Program-made: the position numbers and the translations under genes
DNA from: Nitriliruptoraceae bacterium
Lineage (GTDB): Bacteria; Actinomycetota; Nitriliruptoria; Nitriliruptorales; Nitriliruptoraceae
Length of the DNA: 34,679 nt
Assembly (NCBI GenBank): GCA_003558435.1
Contig: PWLR01000235.1
Location: forward strand, 1-34,679
Direction of reading: 5' to 3'
The notes under the pieces: model-generated
Told to the model about the DNA's origin: nothing
The model's input: only the letters and a program-made list of their open reading frames with translations
Databases searched by the model: none
Shown: positions 22,179 through 31,187 of the stretch, piece after piece
Layout of the letters: the number at the start of each line of letters is the position of its first letter
Numbering within the stretch: the first letter of the stretch is position 1

Positions 22179-24110
22179 TCAAGACGCCAGATCGAGGTCC
22201 ACGAGAGGCAGCACGGCACGCAACTCCTGGTGAAGGACGAGTACCGCCGTATGGAGATCGAGATCGCGACCACCCGAGCGGTGGGTCGGTCGCAGCGCCC
22301 ATCCGTCGAGGTCGGCTGGTGCGCGATCCGCACGCGATCGCGCATCGGCCTCCGGCAGCTGACGCGCCGGTGGCAACCAATCTCCGGAAGGTGGCGCGAA
22401 GCGGAACGTGCCGGCGGCCGCCGGCACCACCTGCCAGCCGTGCTCGTGGACGAAGCGGTGGTGGAACCCGCAGATCAACACCAGGTTCGCGAGGTCGGTC
22501 GGTCCATCATCGGCCCAGTGCACGACGTGATGCGCATGCAGGCTCCGTGTGGCATCGCAACCGGGGAATCGACAGGACCGGTCGCGAACCGTCAGGGCGC
22601 GACGCTGCGCTGCGCTCGGACGCCGCTGTCGACGACCGACGTCGATCGGCACCCGTCCGTCGGTGGCGACGAGCACCACACCGGCCTCGCAGGCGAGCCG
22701 TCGCAGGACCCGTGGGGACATCGATCGTGTACGACCGCCAGCGAGGTCCACCGGGACCGTGGCATTGGGGTTCTCGGTCACGGAGGTCTCGGGGTGTTGC
22801 AGATCCGCGAGGTCGGCATGCAGCACCAGGGTGTGCCGGTCCAACCCGGAGGTATCGATCCCGGCGTCCGCGGCGACGATGGCACAGGCATCGACCAGAG
22901 CATCCGCCCGGCGAGCGCCGCGCGTCCGGTGCTCTGCGCGCATCGGTACGGGCTCCGGTTCCTCGCAGCCACCCCATCGACCGGCCGCCCGCGGGGAACG
23001 ACCGGATCGCACATGCCCCCCGCCCGCGCCCCCGTCCCGGCCGAACGAGATCTCGACCCCGGCGCCGGCAGCGTCGAGCGCGAGCAAGCCCTCCAGGCCC
23101 AGCAGTTCGAGACCCTGACCGTCTTCCGCGGAAGACGGTGTGCCCGCCCCGAGGGACGCGCCGTGCTCGAGGTCACCGACATCGGACGGAGGCTCGACAT
23201 GGTCCGTCGTGTCGAGGCCGGTCCAGGCGCCGGGGTCGCTCGCCTCGTCGGTTCCGCCCGAAACGGGCAGCACGAGTTCCGATCCGTCTTCCGCGGAAGA
23301 CGCGTCGCGGTCGCGTGCCCGGTCATCCAGGTCGATCAGTCGATCGAGGCTCGAGGCGATCGCGGCCGCCTCGTCGTCGGGGATCCGCACCGTGATCGTC
23401 GTCGTGCCGTCCCCGTTGCGGCGCGTGCGGAAGTCGCGCCGCCGGTCGGGAGCCCGGTCGCGGTCTTCGGAGTGACAGGTGCTGCGGAACGCACGAACGA
23501 TGCGTTCGACCTCCGCCCCGGTGGCCCACTGGGACCAGTTCAGCAGCAGCTCTTCGATCTCCGGTACCGCGATACGGGTGATGGCCCGCACCTTCGAGTA
23601 CGAGATCCGCCCTTCGGCGAAGCGCTCCCGGATGGCGGGCAACTCACGCAACCTCAGGCCGACGCGTAGATGATCCGCGGCCGTGGATGCCCCGAGGCCG
23701 AGCTGGAACGAGAGCCACTGCGCCGGTGTGCGGGCCCCGTGATCCGCCCAGATCCTCCGGACCGCCAGTTCGGCCACCAGTTCCAGGTAGCGGCACGTGC
23801 TCGCCGCGATGCCGGCGGCACGCCGGCCGAGTTCCATGACCAGTTCCTCGTCCTCCAACGCAGCGAAGACCGGGTCGGGACCACGCGAGCGCACCCGCTC
23901 CATCAGCTCGAACCACGACGGCTCCGCTCCGCTCAACACGGTCGCTGCATCCCACGGGACGACCCCCTCGGCCAACAGTTCCGCGAACGCCGAGGCATCC
24001 TCGGGGCCCCTCGGACCGACGTCACTCGGCCCGGTGTCGCCCGGCCCGGTGTCGCCCGGTCCGGTGTCGCCCGGTCCGGTGTCGCCCGTGATGTCCTCGT
24101 CTGCGTTCAC
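22179..24110 (-). CDS. DUF222 and HNH endonuclease domain protein
   Basis: 643-residue member of the multicopy actinobacterial DUF222-HNH family (related to the 13E12 repeat proteins of Mycobacterium); cellular role unknown. N-terminus: four GDTGP repeats; then DUF222 (about 65-330, with RTPAQWLSFQLGLGASTAADHL and GRISYSKVRAITR); a variable linker carrying two SSAEDG peptides (encoded by the palindromes at 23118 and 23285); a second conserved block (DACAIVAADAGI, VDLAGGRTRSMSPRVLRRLACE); and HNH nuclease about 504-559 (CRFPGC, LHAHHVVHWADDGPTDLANLVLICGFHHRFVH), with the His-His and Asn of the motif present. GTG at 24110 is chosen for the GAGGGG ribosome site; 45 Arg/Cys-rich codons upstream in frame are rejected. 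Confidence 0.9.
   Translation of the reverse strand: MNADEDITGDTGPGDTGPGDTGPGDTGPSDVGPRGPEDASAFAELLAEGVVPWDAATVLSGAEPSWFELMERVRSRGPDPVFAALEDEELVMELGRRAAGIAASTCRYLELVAELAVRRIWADHGARTPAQWLSFQLGLGASTAADHLRVGLRLRELPAIRERFAEGRISYSKVRAITRIAVPEIEELLLNWSQWATGAEVERIVRAFRSTCHSEDRDRAPDRRRDFRTRRNGDGTTTITVRIPDDEAAAIASSLDRLIDLDDRARDRDASSAEDGSELVLPVSGGTDEASDPGAWTGLDTTDHVEPPSDVGDLEHGASLGAGTPSSAEDGQGLELLGLEGLLALDAAGAGVEISFGRDGGAGGGHVRSGRSPRAAGRWGGCEEPEPVPMRAEHRTRGARRADALVDACAIVAADAGIDTSGLDRHTLVLHADLADLQHPETSVTENPNATVPVDLAGGRTRSMSPRVLRRLACEAGVVLVATDGRVPIDVGRRQRRPSAAQRRALTVRDRSCRFPGCDATRSLHAHHVVHWADDGPTDLANLVLICGFHHRFVHEHGWQVVPAAAGTFRFAPPSGDWLPPARQLPEADARSRADRAPADLDGWALRPTHRSGGRDLDLHTAVLVLHQELRAVLPLVDLDLAS
23118..23139. 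repeat. 22-bp perfect palindrome, copy 1
   Basis: Perfect palindrome with core GTCTTCCGCGGAAGAC (23121-23136), extended symmetrically by ACC/GGT. It lies inside the DUF222-HNH gene and encodes SSAEDG. Confidence 0.95.
23285..23302. repeat. 18-bp perfect palindrome, copy 2
   Basis: Same core as copy 1 (GTCTTCCGCGGAAGAC, 23286-23301) with one extra symmetric pair. It is in the same gene and the same reading frame, again encoding SSAEDG, 167 bp from copy 1. Confidence 0.95.
24027..24090 (-). repeat. 15-bp tandem repeats encoding GDTGP
   Basis: About four near-perfect 15-bp units (plus strand reads CCGGTGTCGCCCGG-like) encode consecutive GDTGP pentapeptides at the N-terminus of the DUF222-HNH protein. 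Unit length divisible by three keeps the frame if copy number varies. Confidence 0.85.
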
Positions 24111-24277
24111 AACGTCCCCTCGGTCGCGGCGGTCACGGCAGGCACAGCGGTCACGGCAGGCGCGGCGGTCGGCGGCTGTGCCCGCGGCCGAAGACCCACG
24201 GCTATCTGTCGCCGACGACACTACGACCATGCTGTGACATCTCATCCAGGGCTCCCGCCGGTTGGATGTTCCGCCGC

Positions 24278-24296
24278 CACCCTGTGTGTCAGGGTG
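24278..24296 (-). terminator. Hairpin downstream of coxE
   Basis: CACCCTG-TGTGT-CAGGGTG forms a perfect 7-bp stem with a 5-base loop, about 50 bp after the coxE stop. Together with the palindrome at 24327-24340 it probably ends the cox operon. Confidence 0.5.
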
Positions 24297-24326
24297 AGGT
24301 GAGACACCGGGCGGCTCGCACGAGCT

Positions 24327-24340
24327 TCTTCCGCGGAAGA
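24327..24340. repeat. 14-bp palindrome, copy 3
   Basis: TCTTCCGCGGAAGA, identical to the centre of the palindromes in the HNH gene, four bases after the coxE stop. The flanks GAGC (24322-24325) and GCTC (24343-24346) extend it imperfectly. It could double as a transcription terminator. Confidence 0.9.
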
Positions 24341-24344
24341 CGGC

Positions 24345-25538
24345 TCAGGCGGCGATGGCCGCCAGCACCTCCTCGAGCGCGTCCACCGAGTGCCCACTGA
24401 CGAACGTGTCGATGTACGGCAACGCGGCCGCCATCCCGCCCGCGAGCGGTTGGAAGCGCGGACTGGCCCGCCTCGGGTTCACCCACACGATCCGGAAGGC
24501 GAGCCGGCTGAGTCGTGCCATCTGCTCGCCGAGCAGGGCCGGGTCCCCGTGTTCCCAACCATCCGAGACGATCAGCACGACCGCACCCCGGGCCATCCCC
24601 CGGCGGCCGTGATCGTCGTTGAAGGTCTTGAGTGCCGCGCCGATGCGGGTGCCCCCCGACCAGTCGGGTGCCGCCAGCCCGGCCTTCCTGAGCGCCACGT
24701 CGGGCTGGCGTGCGGCCAGCTCCCTGGTCAAGCACGTCAGTCGGGTCGCGAACACGAAGGCCTCCGCACGGGCACCTCCGACCGCGGAGTGCAACAACTG
24801 CAGATAGGCCCGGGCATACGGCTCCATCGATCCCGAGATGTCGCACAGCACCACCAACCGTCGTGGTCGGGTGCGCTGCCGCCGACGGATCGCCTCGACG
24901 GGATCGCCGCCGCTGCGGTGGGCCCTGGCCAGGGTCGCCCGCATGTCGACGCGCCGCCCTCGTGCATGGCGCACCGACCGTCGCGCGCGTCGGGGCGGAG
25001 GCGCGACGGCCAATCGCTCGAACAGTGCGCGCAACTGTAGGAGCTCCTCCGTACTGAGCGTGGAGAAGTCCTGGGTGCGCAGCCGCTCCTCATCGCTGAC
25101 GGCCGCCAGCACGGTATCGACGGCGTCGTCCCCGCCCCCATCGCCTTCCCCGGGTGTCGGGTTGGGGTTCGGGACCGGCGAGGTGCCGCCCTCCCGGTCG
25201 TCACCACCGGGTGGCCGCGGCTCACCGGGGCGCGTCGTGACGGGCGGGGGCGTCGAGGTGTCCCCCCGAGCGTCGACCACGTCGAGCATGTCACCGAACA
25301 CCTGGGCGAAGACGCGATCGAAGACCGGGATCTCGGTGTGTTCACTGAGCAACGTGATCCGCGCCGTCCAGTACAACTCGTCGTTGGTCGCCGGTGACGT
25401 GAGTTCGATGGCCGCAGCGAAGCGACCGCTCCGCTCCGGAGTGACGGGAACACCGGCCGCGTGCAGCAGATGACCGAACCGGCCGGCCACCTCGGCCAGA
25501 TCCGGTAGGACGACTGCATCGGGGCGTGAGCTGCTCAC
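24345..25538 (-). CDS. coxE: CoxE-like von Willebrand factor A protein
   Basis: 397-residue cytoplasmic VWA protein of the CoxE family, which pairs with the AAA+ protein CoxD to mature the Mo-Cu centre of CO dehydrogenase. The N-terminal part is helical (FGHLLHAAGVPVTPER...ELYWTARITLL), a Pro/Gly/Asp-rich linker spans about 92-140, and the VWA domain starts at about 226 with a complete MIDAS motif LCDISGSM (Asp233, Ser235, Ser237) and later SGGTRIG and VSDGWEHGD. GTG at 25538 overlaps the coxD stop as GTGA. Last gene of the operon, followed by a palindrome and a hairpin. Confidence 0.92.
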   Translation of the reverse strand: MSSSRPDAVVLPDLAEVAGRFGHLLHAAGVPVTPERSGRFAAAIELTSPATNDELYWTARITLLSEHTEIPVFDRVFAQVFGDMLDVVDARGDTSTPPPVTTRPGEPRPPGGDDREGGTSPVPNPNPTPGEGDGGGDDAVDTVLAAVSDEERLRTQDFSTLSTEELLQLRALFERLAVAPPPRRARRSVRHARGRRVDMRATLARAHRSGGDPVEAIRRRQRTRPRRLVVLCDISGSMEPYARAYLQLLHSAVGGARAEAFVFATRLTCLTRELAARQPDVALRKAGLAAPDWSGGTRIGAALKTFNDDHGRRGMARGAVVLIVSDGWEHGDPALLGEQMARLSRLAFRIVWVNPRRASPRFQPLAGGMAAALPYIDTFVSGHSVDALEEVLAAIAA

Positions 25539-26425
25539 CCCTGCCCGACCACCCAGTCGAGGCCGCGGTCGCGCGCGAGCTGACCGTCCTCGCGGTACTT
25601 CAGCACCGAGCCGATCGTGGCGCCGGCCGTCGGTGCGTCGAGCGACCCGGCCCCGAGGAGCTCGAGCGCGAGGGTCCAGTTGATGGCCTCCGCGATACCC
25701 GGGGGCTTCTGCAGATCGAGGGTCCGGAGCCGACCGACGGCTGCGGCGACCTGCTGGGCGAGCGTTCGGCTGCTGCTCGGCACGCGACGCCTCACGATCG
25801 CCACGGCGCGGGCCAGATCCGGGTAGTCGATCCAGTGGTAGAGACAGCGGCGCTTCAAGGCGTCATGGAGATCCCGGGTGCGGTTCGAGGTCAGGATCAC
25901 GATCGGTGGCACCACCGCGTGGATCGTGCCGAGCTCGGGGATCGTGACGCTCGACTCTCCCAGCAGCTCGAACAGGAACGCCTCGAACTCGTCGTCGGCC
26001 CGGTCGACCTCATCGATCAGCAACACGGCGGGGCGCGGACCGGGATGCCGGATCGCGTCGAGCAGCGGCCGGCCGACGAGGTAGTCCTCGCCGAACAGGT
26101 CGTGTTCCTCGAGCTCCTTGCCGGATGCCTCGGCGAGCCGGATGCCGAGCAGCTGTCGCTGGTAGTTCCACTCGTAGAGCGCCTCCGCGGCATCGATGCC
26201 CTCGTAGCACTGCAGACGGATCAGCGGGGTGTCCAGCACCGCCGCCAGGGTCTTCGCGGCCTCGGTCTTGCCGACGCCGGCCTCGCCCTCCAGCAGCAGC
26301 GGTTGGGGCAGGCGCAGCGCGCAGAACAGCGCCGTGACCAGCCCTTCGTCGGCGAGGTAGCCGGTCGACTCCAGACGCTCGGTCAGGACCTCGAGGGTCG
26401 GCACCAGCGTCGCGAGACCGCTCAC
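25535..26425 (-). CDS. coxD: CoxD-like AAA+ ATPase (MoxR family)
   Basis: 296-residue MoxR-type AAA+ ATPase. CoxD of Oligotropha is a chaperone needed for the [CuSMoO2] centre of CO dehydrogenase, acting with CoxE (and CoxF). Walker A GEAGVGKT (47-54), Walker B LLIDEVD (135-141), sensor 1 LTSNRTRDLHDALKRRC with the arginine finger. The GTG at 26425 overlaps the xdhC/YHS stop as GTGA and gives a start right before the family's first helix. Its own stop overlaps coxE in the same way. Confidence 0.93.
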   Translation of the reverse strand: MSGLATLVPTLEVLTERLESTGYLADEGLVTALFCALRLPQPLLLEGEAGVGKTEAAKTLAAVLDTPLIRLQCYEGIDAAEALYEWNYQRQLLGIRLAEASGKELEEHDLFGEDYLVGRPLLDAIRHPGPRPAVLLIDEVDRADDEFEAFLFELLGESSVTIPELGTIHAVVPPIVILTSNRTRDLHDALKRRCLYHWIDYPDLARAVAIVRRRVPSSSRTLAQQVAAAVGRLRTLDLQKPPGIAEAINWTLALELLGAGSLDAPTAGATIGSVLKYREDGQLARDRGLDWVVGQG

Positions 26426-27336
26426 GCGCCGTAGGACGCGGGATCGGCGGCGAAGGCCTTCTTGCACCCGCTGCCGCAGAACCAGACCAGTTCGCCGTGG
26501 TGTTCCAGATGCAGTGACGACAGCTCGCGCACGACCGACATCCCGCAGACCGGGTCCGTGCCGGTGCCGCCGAGTCCGTGGGCCACCTCGGTGTCCCGGT
26601 CGGCGGTGGACGGCGGCGCGGCGGCCCGCGGACGTTCCGAGACGATCTCGGCCAGGATCGACAGCGCGACCTCGGGAGCGGTCCTGGCCCCGATGTCGAA
26701 CCCGGCCGGGGTGTGCACCCGGGCCTTGAGGTCGGCGTCGATCTCCAGCGCCCCGACGACGGCGCTGCCCCGCCTCGGGCTCGCGACCAGGCCCACGTAG
26801 CCGACACCGCCGGTCAGCGCCTCGGTCAGGACCCGTTCTTCGTCACCGTGGCCGTGCGCCGCGACGACCACCGCGGCCGATCCGGGTGGCACCGGACCCT
26901 CGGAGCGGACCATCTCGAAACCCAGGGCCGACCCGAGCGCCTCCAAGGCGTCCGCGATGGGTGATCCGCCCACGACGGTCACCAGCGTCGCCGGGACCGC
27001 GGGTTGCAGGAAGATCTCGAGTGTTCCGCCCGACAGGCAGGCGTTGTGCACGACCTGTTTTCCCGGCTCGTCGGCCTGTGGGTCCGGGGTGATCCGCAAC
27101 AGGGTGGACTCGCCCGACGCGAGGAGCGCCAAGGACGTCTCGCGCACCGTCGAGGCGGCGCACGAGCCTCCCACGAACCCCTCGATGGTGCCGTCGCCGA
27201 GGACCAGGGCCTCGTCCCCCGGCTTCGACGACGTCGGCCGCTCGGCGAGCACCACCCGCGCGTGCACATAGGGCACCCGCGAGGCGCGGAGCTGCGCCGA
27301 GCGCTCGGCGATGCTGGCGTCACCCATCCCCGTCAC
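26422..27336 (-). CDS. XdhC/CoxI-family maturation factor fused to a YHS domain
   Basis: About 304 residues. XdhC-type proteins bind the molybdenum cofactor and insert it, after sulfuration, into xanthine dehydrogenase-family enzymes; here the client is evidently CoxL. N-terminal XdhC/CoxI domain contains DGTIEGFVGGSCAAS; a Rossmann-like second domain (VTVVGGSPIADALEALG, VGYVGLVASPRRG) follows. The last about 46 residues form a YHS domain (DPVCGM...FCGSGCKKAFAADPASYG), a cysteine motif linked to heavy metals, often copper. The fusion is unusual. GTG at 27336 overlaps coxL's stop as GTGA; ATG at 27327 is the alternative. Its stop overlaps coxD. Confidence 0.9.
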   Translation of the reverse strand: MTGMGDASIAERSAQLRASRVPYVHARVVLAERPTSSKPGDEALVLGDGTIEGFVGGSCAASTVRETSLALLASGESTLLRITPDPQADEPGKQVVHNACLSGGTLEIFLQPAVPATLVTVVGGSPIADALEALGSALGFEMVRSEGPVPPGSAAVVVAAHGHGDEERVLTEALTGGVGYVGLVASPRRGSAVVGALEIDADLKARVHTPAGFDIGARTAPEVALSILAEIVSERPRAAAPPSTADRDTEVAHGLGGTGTDPVCGMSVVRELSSLHLEHHGELVWFCGSGCKKAFAADPASYGA

Positions 27337-29741
27337 TCGATGGCCAGATCGTTGCGGAGCGGGGAGCCCTGCATCGCGCGCCACACCACCGCCGGGGTGA
27401 GCGGCATGTCGGCGGCCCGGATCTGGATCGCGTCCAGCACCGAGTTGACCACCGCCGCCGGCGAGCCGACGGTCGCGGACTCGCCCACGCCCTTGACCCC
27501 GAGGGGGTGGTGGGGCGAGGGCGTGACGGTCTCACCGAGCTCGTAGGAGGGACACTCCATGGCGGTCGGCAGCAGGTAGTCCATGAACGAGCCGCCGAGG
27601 TTGGTGCCGTTGGAGTCGAACGCGATCAACTCCATCAGCGCCATGCCGATCCCGTCGGCCAGCCCGCCGTGGATCTGACCGTCGACGATCATCGGGTTGA
27701 TGCGGGGACCACAGTCGTCGACCGCGATGAACCGGCGCACCTTGACCTGCCCGGTCCCGGCATCGACGTCGGTGACGCAGATGTAGGCACCGAAGGGGTA
27801 GGTCAGTTCCGGCGGGTCGTAGACGGCGGTGGCGTCGAGATGGCCCTCCACGCCCTCGGGGAGCTCCAGGCTCCCGTGGGCGGCCATGGCGATCTCCTGG
27901 ATCGTCTGACCACGATCCGGGTCCCCCTTGACGAACCAACGGCCCGGTTCCCATTCGAGGTCGTCGGGGGAGCATTCGAGTGCGGCCGCCGCGATGATCC
28001 GCGCCTTGTCCCTGACCCGGCGTGACACCACGGCCGCCGCCGCACCCGAGACCGGCGTGGAACGCGAGCCGTAGGTGCCGAGACCGAACGGGGTGTTGTC
28101 GGTGTCGCCGTGGACGACGTCGATGTCCTCTGGCGGGATCCCGAGCTCCTGCGCCACGATCTGCGCGAAGGTGGTCTCGTGACCCTGCCCCTGCGACTGC
28201 ACGGAGAGCCGGATCACGCCCTTGCCGGTCGGGTGGATGCGCAGCTCGCAGCCGTCCGCCATGCCGAGGCCGAGGATGTCCATGTGCTTCTTCGGCCCGG
28301 CGCCGACGCCTTCGGTGAAGAACGAGATCCCGATACCCATCAGGTTCTGGGACTCGCCGGCCTCGTACGCACGTCGCATCTCGGCCTGCTCGGTCCGCAA
28401 CGCGTCGTAGCCGGCGATCTCCATGGCCTTGTTCAGCGCGCGCGGGTAGTCGCCCGAGTCGTACTCCCAACCGGTCGGTGTCGTGTAGGGGAACTGCTCG
28501 GGCTGCAGCAGGTTCTTCATCCGCAACTCGGCCGGGTCCATGCCCAGTTCCTGCGCGAGGCAGTCGACCATGCGTTCGACGAGGTAGACCGCCTCGGTCA
28601 CCCGGAACGAGCACGCGTAGGCGACCCCGCCCGGCGCCTTGTTGGTGTAGACGGCCTTGACGTTGCAGTGGGCCGCGTCGTAGTCGTACGAGCCGGTGAA
28701 GATGTGGAAGAACCCGGCCGGGTACTTCGTCGGTTGGGCGACGCCGTTGAAGGCGCCGTGGTCGGCCAGGACATCGACCTTCAGGCCCTGGATCTTGCCG
28801 TCCCGGGTCGCCGCGATGGCCCCGGTCATGTGGTAGTCGCGGGCGAACGAGGTCGACATCAGGTTCTCGGAGCGGTCCTCGACCCACTTGACCGGCTTGC
28901 CGGTCAGGATCGAGCCCACGATCGAGCACACGTAGCCGGGGTAGATCCCGACCTTGTTGCCGAACCCGCCGCCGATGTCGGGCGAGATGACCTGGATCTT
29001 GTGCTCGGGCAGTCCGGCGACCAGCGCGTAGAGGGTGCGGTGGGCGTGGGGCGCCTGGGTCGTGGTCCAGATGGTGAGCTTGCCGCTGACCGGGTCCATG
29101 TCGGCGACCGAACCGCAGGTCTCCATCGGCGCGGGGTGCACACGCGGGTAGAGCATCTCCTGGGTGACGACCACCTCGGCGTTGGCGAACACCTCCTCGG
29201 TGTGCTCCTTGTTACCGGCCTCCCAGTCGTAGATGTGGTTGGGGTGCGGGGCGTCCGGCCGGTCGAGGTCGTCGCGGATGGCGGGCGCGTCCGCATCCAG
29301 CGCCTTCTTCGCGTCGTAGACCGCCGGCAGCTGCTCGTACTCGACCTCGATCAGGTCCAGGGCGTCACGGGCGCTGTAGTGGTCCTCGGCGACGACGAAC
29401 GCCACCTCCTGCCCCTGGAAGCGCACCTTGTCGGTGACGAGCACCGACTGGGTGTCCTGCGACAGCGTCGGCATCCAGGCGAGGTTGAGCGTCTCCAGGA
29501 CCGCGCCGGTGACCACCGCCTTGACCTTGGGGTGGGCCTCCGCCGCACTGGTGTCGATCGACACGATGCGGGCGTGGGCGAAGGGACTCCGCAGGATCGC
29601 GCCGTGCAGCATCCCCTTCAACTGCACGTCGTCGACGTACTTGCCCCTGCCGCGCAGGAAGCGGGCATCCTCCTTGCGGAGCATGCGGCCGAAGCCGATC
29701 GGGTTGCCCTCGGCGCTGACGGGGACGTCGGTCGCGGTCAT
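27333..29741 (-). CDS. coxL: Aerobic CO dehydrogenase large subunit, form I
   Basis: Catalytic molybdenum subunit oxidising CO with water to CO2. 802 residues, as expected for the family. It has the xanthine-oxidase-family Mo domains ([63 protein letters not shown] with the conserved glutamate). The active-site loop reads [10 protein letters not shown] (Cys377 binding copper in the Mo-S-Cu centre); AYxCSFR is the accepted signature of true form I enzymes, whereas form II homologues have AYRGAGR. ATG at 29741 overlaps the coxS stop as ATGA; its stop overlaps xdhC/YHS as GTGA. A longer opening upstream only reads through coxS. Confidence 0.97.
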   Translation of the reverse strand: MTATDVPVSAEGNPIGFGRMLRKEDARFLRGRGKYVDDVQLKGMLHGAILRSPFAHARIVSIDTSAAEAHPKVKAVVTGAVLETLNLAWMPTLSQDTQSVLVTDKVRFQGQEVAFVVAEDHYSARDALDLIEVEYEQLPAVYDAKKALDADAPAIRDDLDRPDAPHPNHIYDWEAGNKEHTEEVFANAEVVVTQEMLYPRVHPAPMETCGSVADMDPVSGKLTIWTTTQAPHAHRTLYALVAGLPEHKIQVISPDIGGGFGNKVGIYPGYVCSIVGSILTGKPVKWVEDRSENLMSTSFARDYHMTGAIAATRDGKIQGLKVDVLADHGAFNGVAQPTKYPAGFFHIFTGSYDYDAAHCNVKAVYTNKAPGGVAYACSFRVTEAVYLVERMVDCLAQELGMDPAELRMKNLLQPEQFPYTTPTGWEYDSGDYPRALNKAMEIAGYDALRTEQAEMRRAYEAGESQNLMGIGISFFTEGVGAGPKKHMDILGLGMADGCELRIHPTGKGVIRLSVQSQGQGHETTFAQIVAQELGIPPEDIDVVHGDTDNTPFGLGTYGSRSTPVSGAAAAVVSRRVRDKARIIAAAALECSPDDLEWEPGRWFVKGDPDRGQTIQEIAMAAHGSLELPEGVEGHLDATAVYDPPELTYPFGAYICVTDVDAGTGQVKVRRFIAVDDCGPRINPMIVDGQIHGGLADGIGMALMELIAFDSNGTNLGGSFMDYLLPTAMECPSYELGETVTPSPHHPLGVKGVGESATVGSPAAVVNSVLDAIQIRAADMPLTPAVVWRAMQGSPLRNDLAIE

Positions 29742-30223
29742 GCGGACACCTCGCTGTCGGCGCCGGCCGGGTGCTCCGCGGCCCAGCGCACGGCCTTGAC
29801 GATGTTCTCGTAGCCGGTACAGCGACAGAGGTTGCCGCAGATCGCTTCGCGGATCGTCGCCTCGTCGGGGTCGGGCTGCTTGTCCAGCAGCGCCTGCGCG
29901 GTCATCATCATCCCGGGGGTGCAGAACCCACACTGCAGGCCGTGCTCCTCCATGAAACCCTGCTGCAGCGGGCTGAGGTTGGCCCCGTCCGCGAGGTCCT
30001 CGACGGTGCGGACCTCGTGGCCGCCGGCCATCACGGCCAGCGTCGTACAGCTCTTGACCGGTTCACCGTCGATCCACAGCGTGCAGGTCCCGCAGTTGGA
30101 GGTGTCGCAACCCCAGTGCGTGCCGGTGAGGCCGAGTTCGTCGCGGACGAAGTGCACGAGCAGCATCCGGGGCTCGATCTCCCGGGTGACCGCGTCACCG
30201 TTGACCGTCATCGTGACCTGCAT
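29738..30223 (-). CDS. coxS: CO dehydrogenase small (2Fe-2S) subunit
   Basis: 161-residue iron-sulfur subunit relaying electrons from the Mo-Cu site to the flavin of CoxM. Two [2Fe-2S] clusters are bound by [10 protein letters not shown]...SC (Cys39, 44, 47, 59) and QCGFCTPG...[10 protein letters not shown] (Cys98, 101, 133, 135). Length and order are typical. ATG at 30223 shares one base with the coxM stop (TGATG), and the stop overlaps coxL as ATGA. Confidence 0.97.
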   Translation of the reverse strand: MQVTMTVNGDAVTREIEPRMLLVHFVRDELGLTGTHWGCDTSNCGTCTLWIDGEPVKSCTTLAVMAGGHEVRTVEDLADGANLSPLQQGFMEEHGLQCGFCTPGMMMTAQALLDKQPDPDEATIREAICGNLCRCTGYENIVKAVRWAAEHPAGADSEVSA

Positions 30224-31098
30224 CAGCTGTCCTCTCCCCGGGCGCGGGCGGCGGAACGTGTCAAAGCCCGAAGCGTGAGCTCGCGGGCGAGGTGGCGCTT
30301 GTAGTCGGACGGTCCCCGCTGGTCGGAGGTCGGGTCGCACAGGTCGTGGCAGAGCTGGGCCGCGACCTCGAAGTTCTCACGGGTGGCGGGCTTGCCGCGC
30401 AGGGCCTCCTCGGCCTCCGGGATGGTGTAATGGGGCGCACGCACCGCGGACAGTCCGAGCCCGACGTCGCTGACGACGTCGCCGTCGAGTTGCACGAACG
30501 CTCCCACCGCCGCGACCGCCCAGTCCCCGATGCGACGCTCGACCTTCTCGTAGGCGCTGCCGGAACCGGGCCGGATCGGGAAGCGGACCTCGGTCAGCAT
30601 CTCGCCGTCGGCCACCGCCGTCTCGTAGGGGCCCTGGTGGAAGTCACGCATCGGGACCGTCCGGGTGCCCTCCACCGAGGTGATCACGCAGGAGCCGCGG
30701 AGCGCCGAGCCGACCGCTGACAGGTCCTCGGCCGGGTCGGCCTGGCAGAACGAGCCACCGATCGTCCCACGGTTGCGCACCAGCGGGTCGGCGATGACGC
30801 TCTCCGCGTCACGGAAGACCTGGTAGTGCTCGAACAGCAACGCCGAGTCCTTCAGCGCCGCGTGGCGGACCATCGCGCCGATCGCGATCTCGTCGCCCTC
30901 GATCCGGATGTGGTCCAGCCCGGCGATGTCGTTGATGTCGATCAGGACCTCGGGCACCGCCAGCCGCAGCTTCATCATGGGCAGCAGGCTGTGGCCCCCG
31001 GCGATGAGGCGGGCTTCGTCACCGTGTTTCGCGAGCAGCGCGAGCGCGTCGTCGACGCTGGTCGCACGCTCGTAGTCGAACGTCTCCGGTACCTGCAC
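30223..31098 (-). CDS. coxM: CO dehydrogenase medium (FAD) subunit
   Basis: 291-residue flavoprotein subunit that passes electrons to the quinone pool. FAD-binding signatures [13 protein letters not shown] (33-45) and [17 protein letters not shown] (111-) are present; the C-terminal CO_deh_flav_C domain includes [11 protein letters not shown]. The GTG at 31098 has GGGAGG six bases upstream; longer in-frame openings run into the leader. First gene of the chain coxM-coxS-coxL-xdhC/YHS-coxD-coxE, all overlapping by 1-4 nt. Confidence 0.96.
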   Translation of the reverse strand: MQVPETFDYERATSVDDALALLAKHGDEARLIAGGHSLLPMMKLRLAVPEVLIDINDIAGLDHIRIEGDEIAIGAMVRHAALKDSALLFEHYQVFRDAESVIADPLVRNRGTIGGSFCQADPAEDLSAVGSALRGSCVITSVEGTRTVPMRDFHQGPYETAVADGEMLTEVRFPIRPGSGSAYEKVERRIGDWAVAAVGAFVQLDGDVVSDVGLGLSAVRAPHYTIPEAEEALRGKPATRENFEVAAQLCHDLCDPTSDQRGPSDYKRHLARELTLRALTRSAARARGEDS

Positions 31099-31123
31099 AG
31101 GTGGCCTCCCAGCTCCCGGCGCG

Positions 31124-31179
31124 CCCGCGACCACTCGCCCGCAGTTGCTCGCCCGCGGTCACTCGTCCGCGGTCAACGC
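31124..31179. repeat. Four degenerate 14-bp tandem repeats in the coxM leader
   Basis: Units CCCGCGACCACTCG, CCCGCAGTTGCTCG, CCCGCGGTCACTCG and TCCGCGGTCAACGC follow one another without gaps at 31124, 31138, 31152 and 31166. They lie between the candidate promoter and the coxM start. Confidence 0.8.
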
Positions 31180-31187
31180 GCGGTCAC

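Noticed and set aside
22320..24110. Several long plus-strand frames opposite the DUF222-HNH gene
   Set aside because: Antisense shadows; the HNH and DUF222 motifs are on the minus strand.
24111..24245. 45-codon N-terminal extension of the DUF222-HNH protein
   Set aside because: Arg/Cys/Asp-rich repeat translation unlike the family; GTG 24110 has a better ribosome site.
25870..25905. tRNA-like TTCGAGGTC segment
   Set aside because: It lies inside coxD and lacks flanking acceptor and anticodon stems.
28110..29813. 567-codon plus-strand frame opposite coxL
   Set aside because: Antisense shadow of coxL.
30223..31134. Longer coxM start at 31134
   Set aside because: The added residues (Gly/Pro/Ala-rich) precede the strong ribosome site used by the GTG at 31098.
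31124..31179. Possible CRISPR array
   Set aside because: 14-bp units follow each other with no spacers, and there are no cas genes; these are plain tandem repeats.
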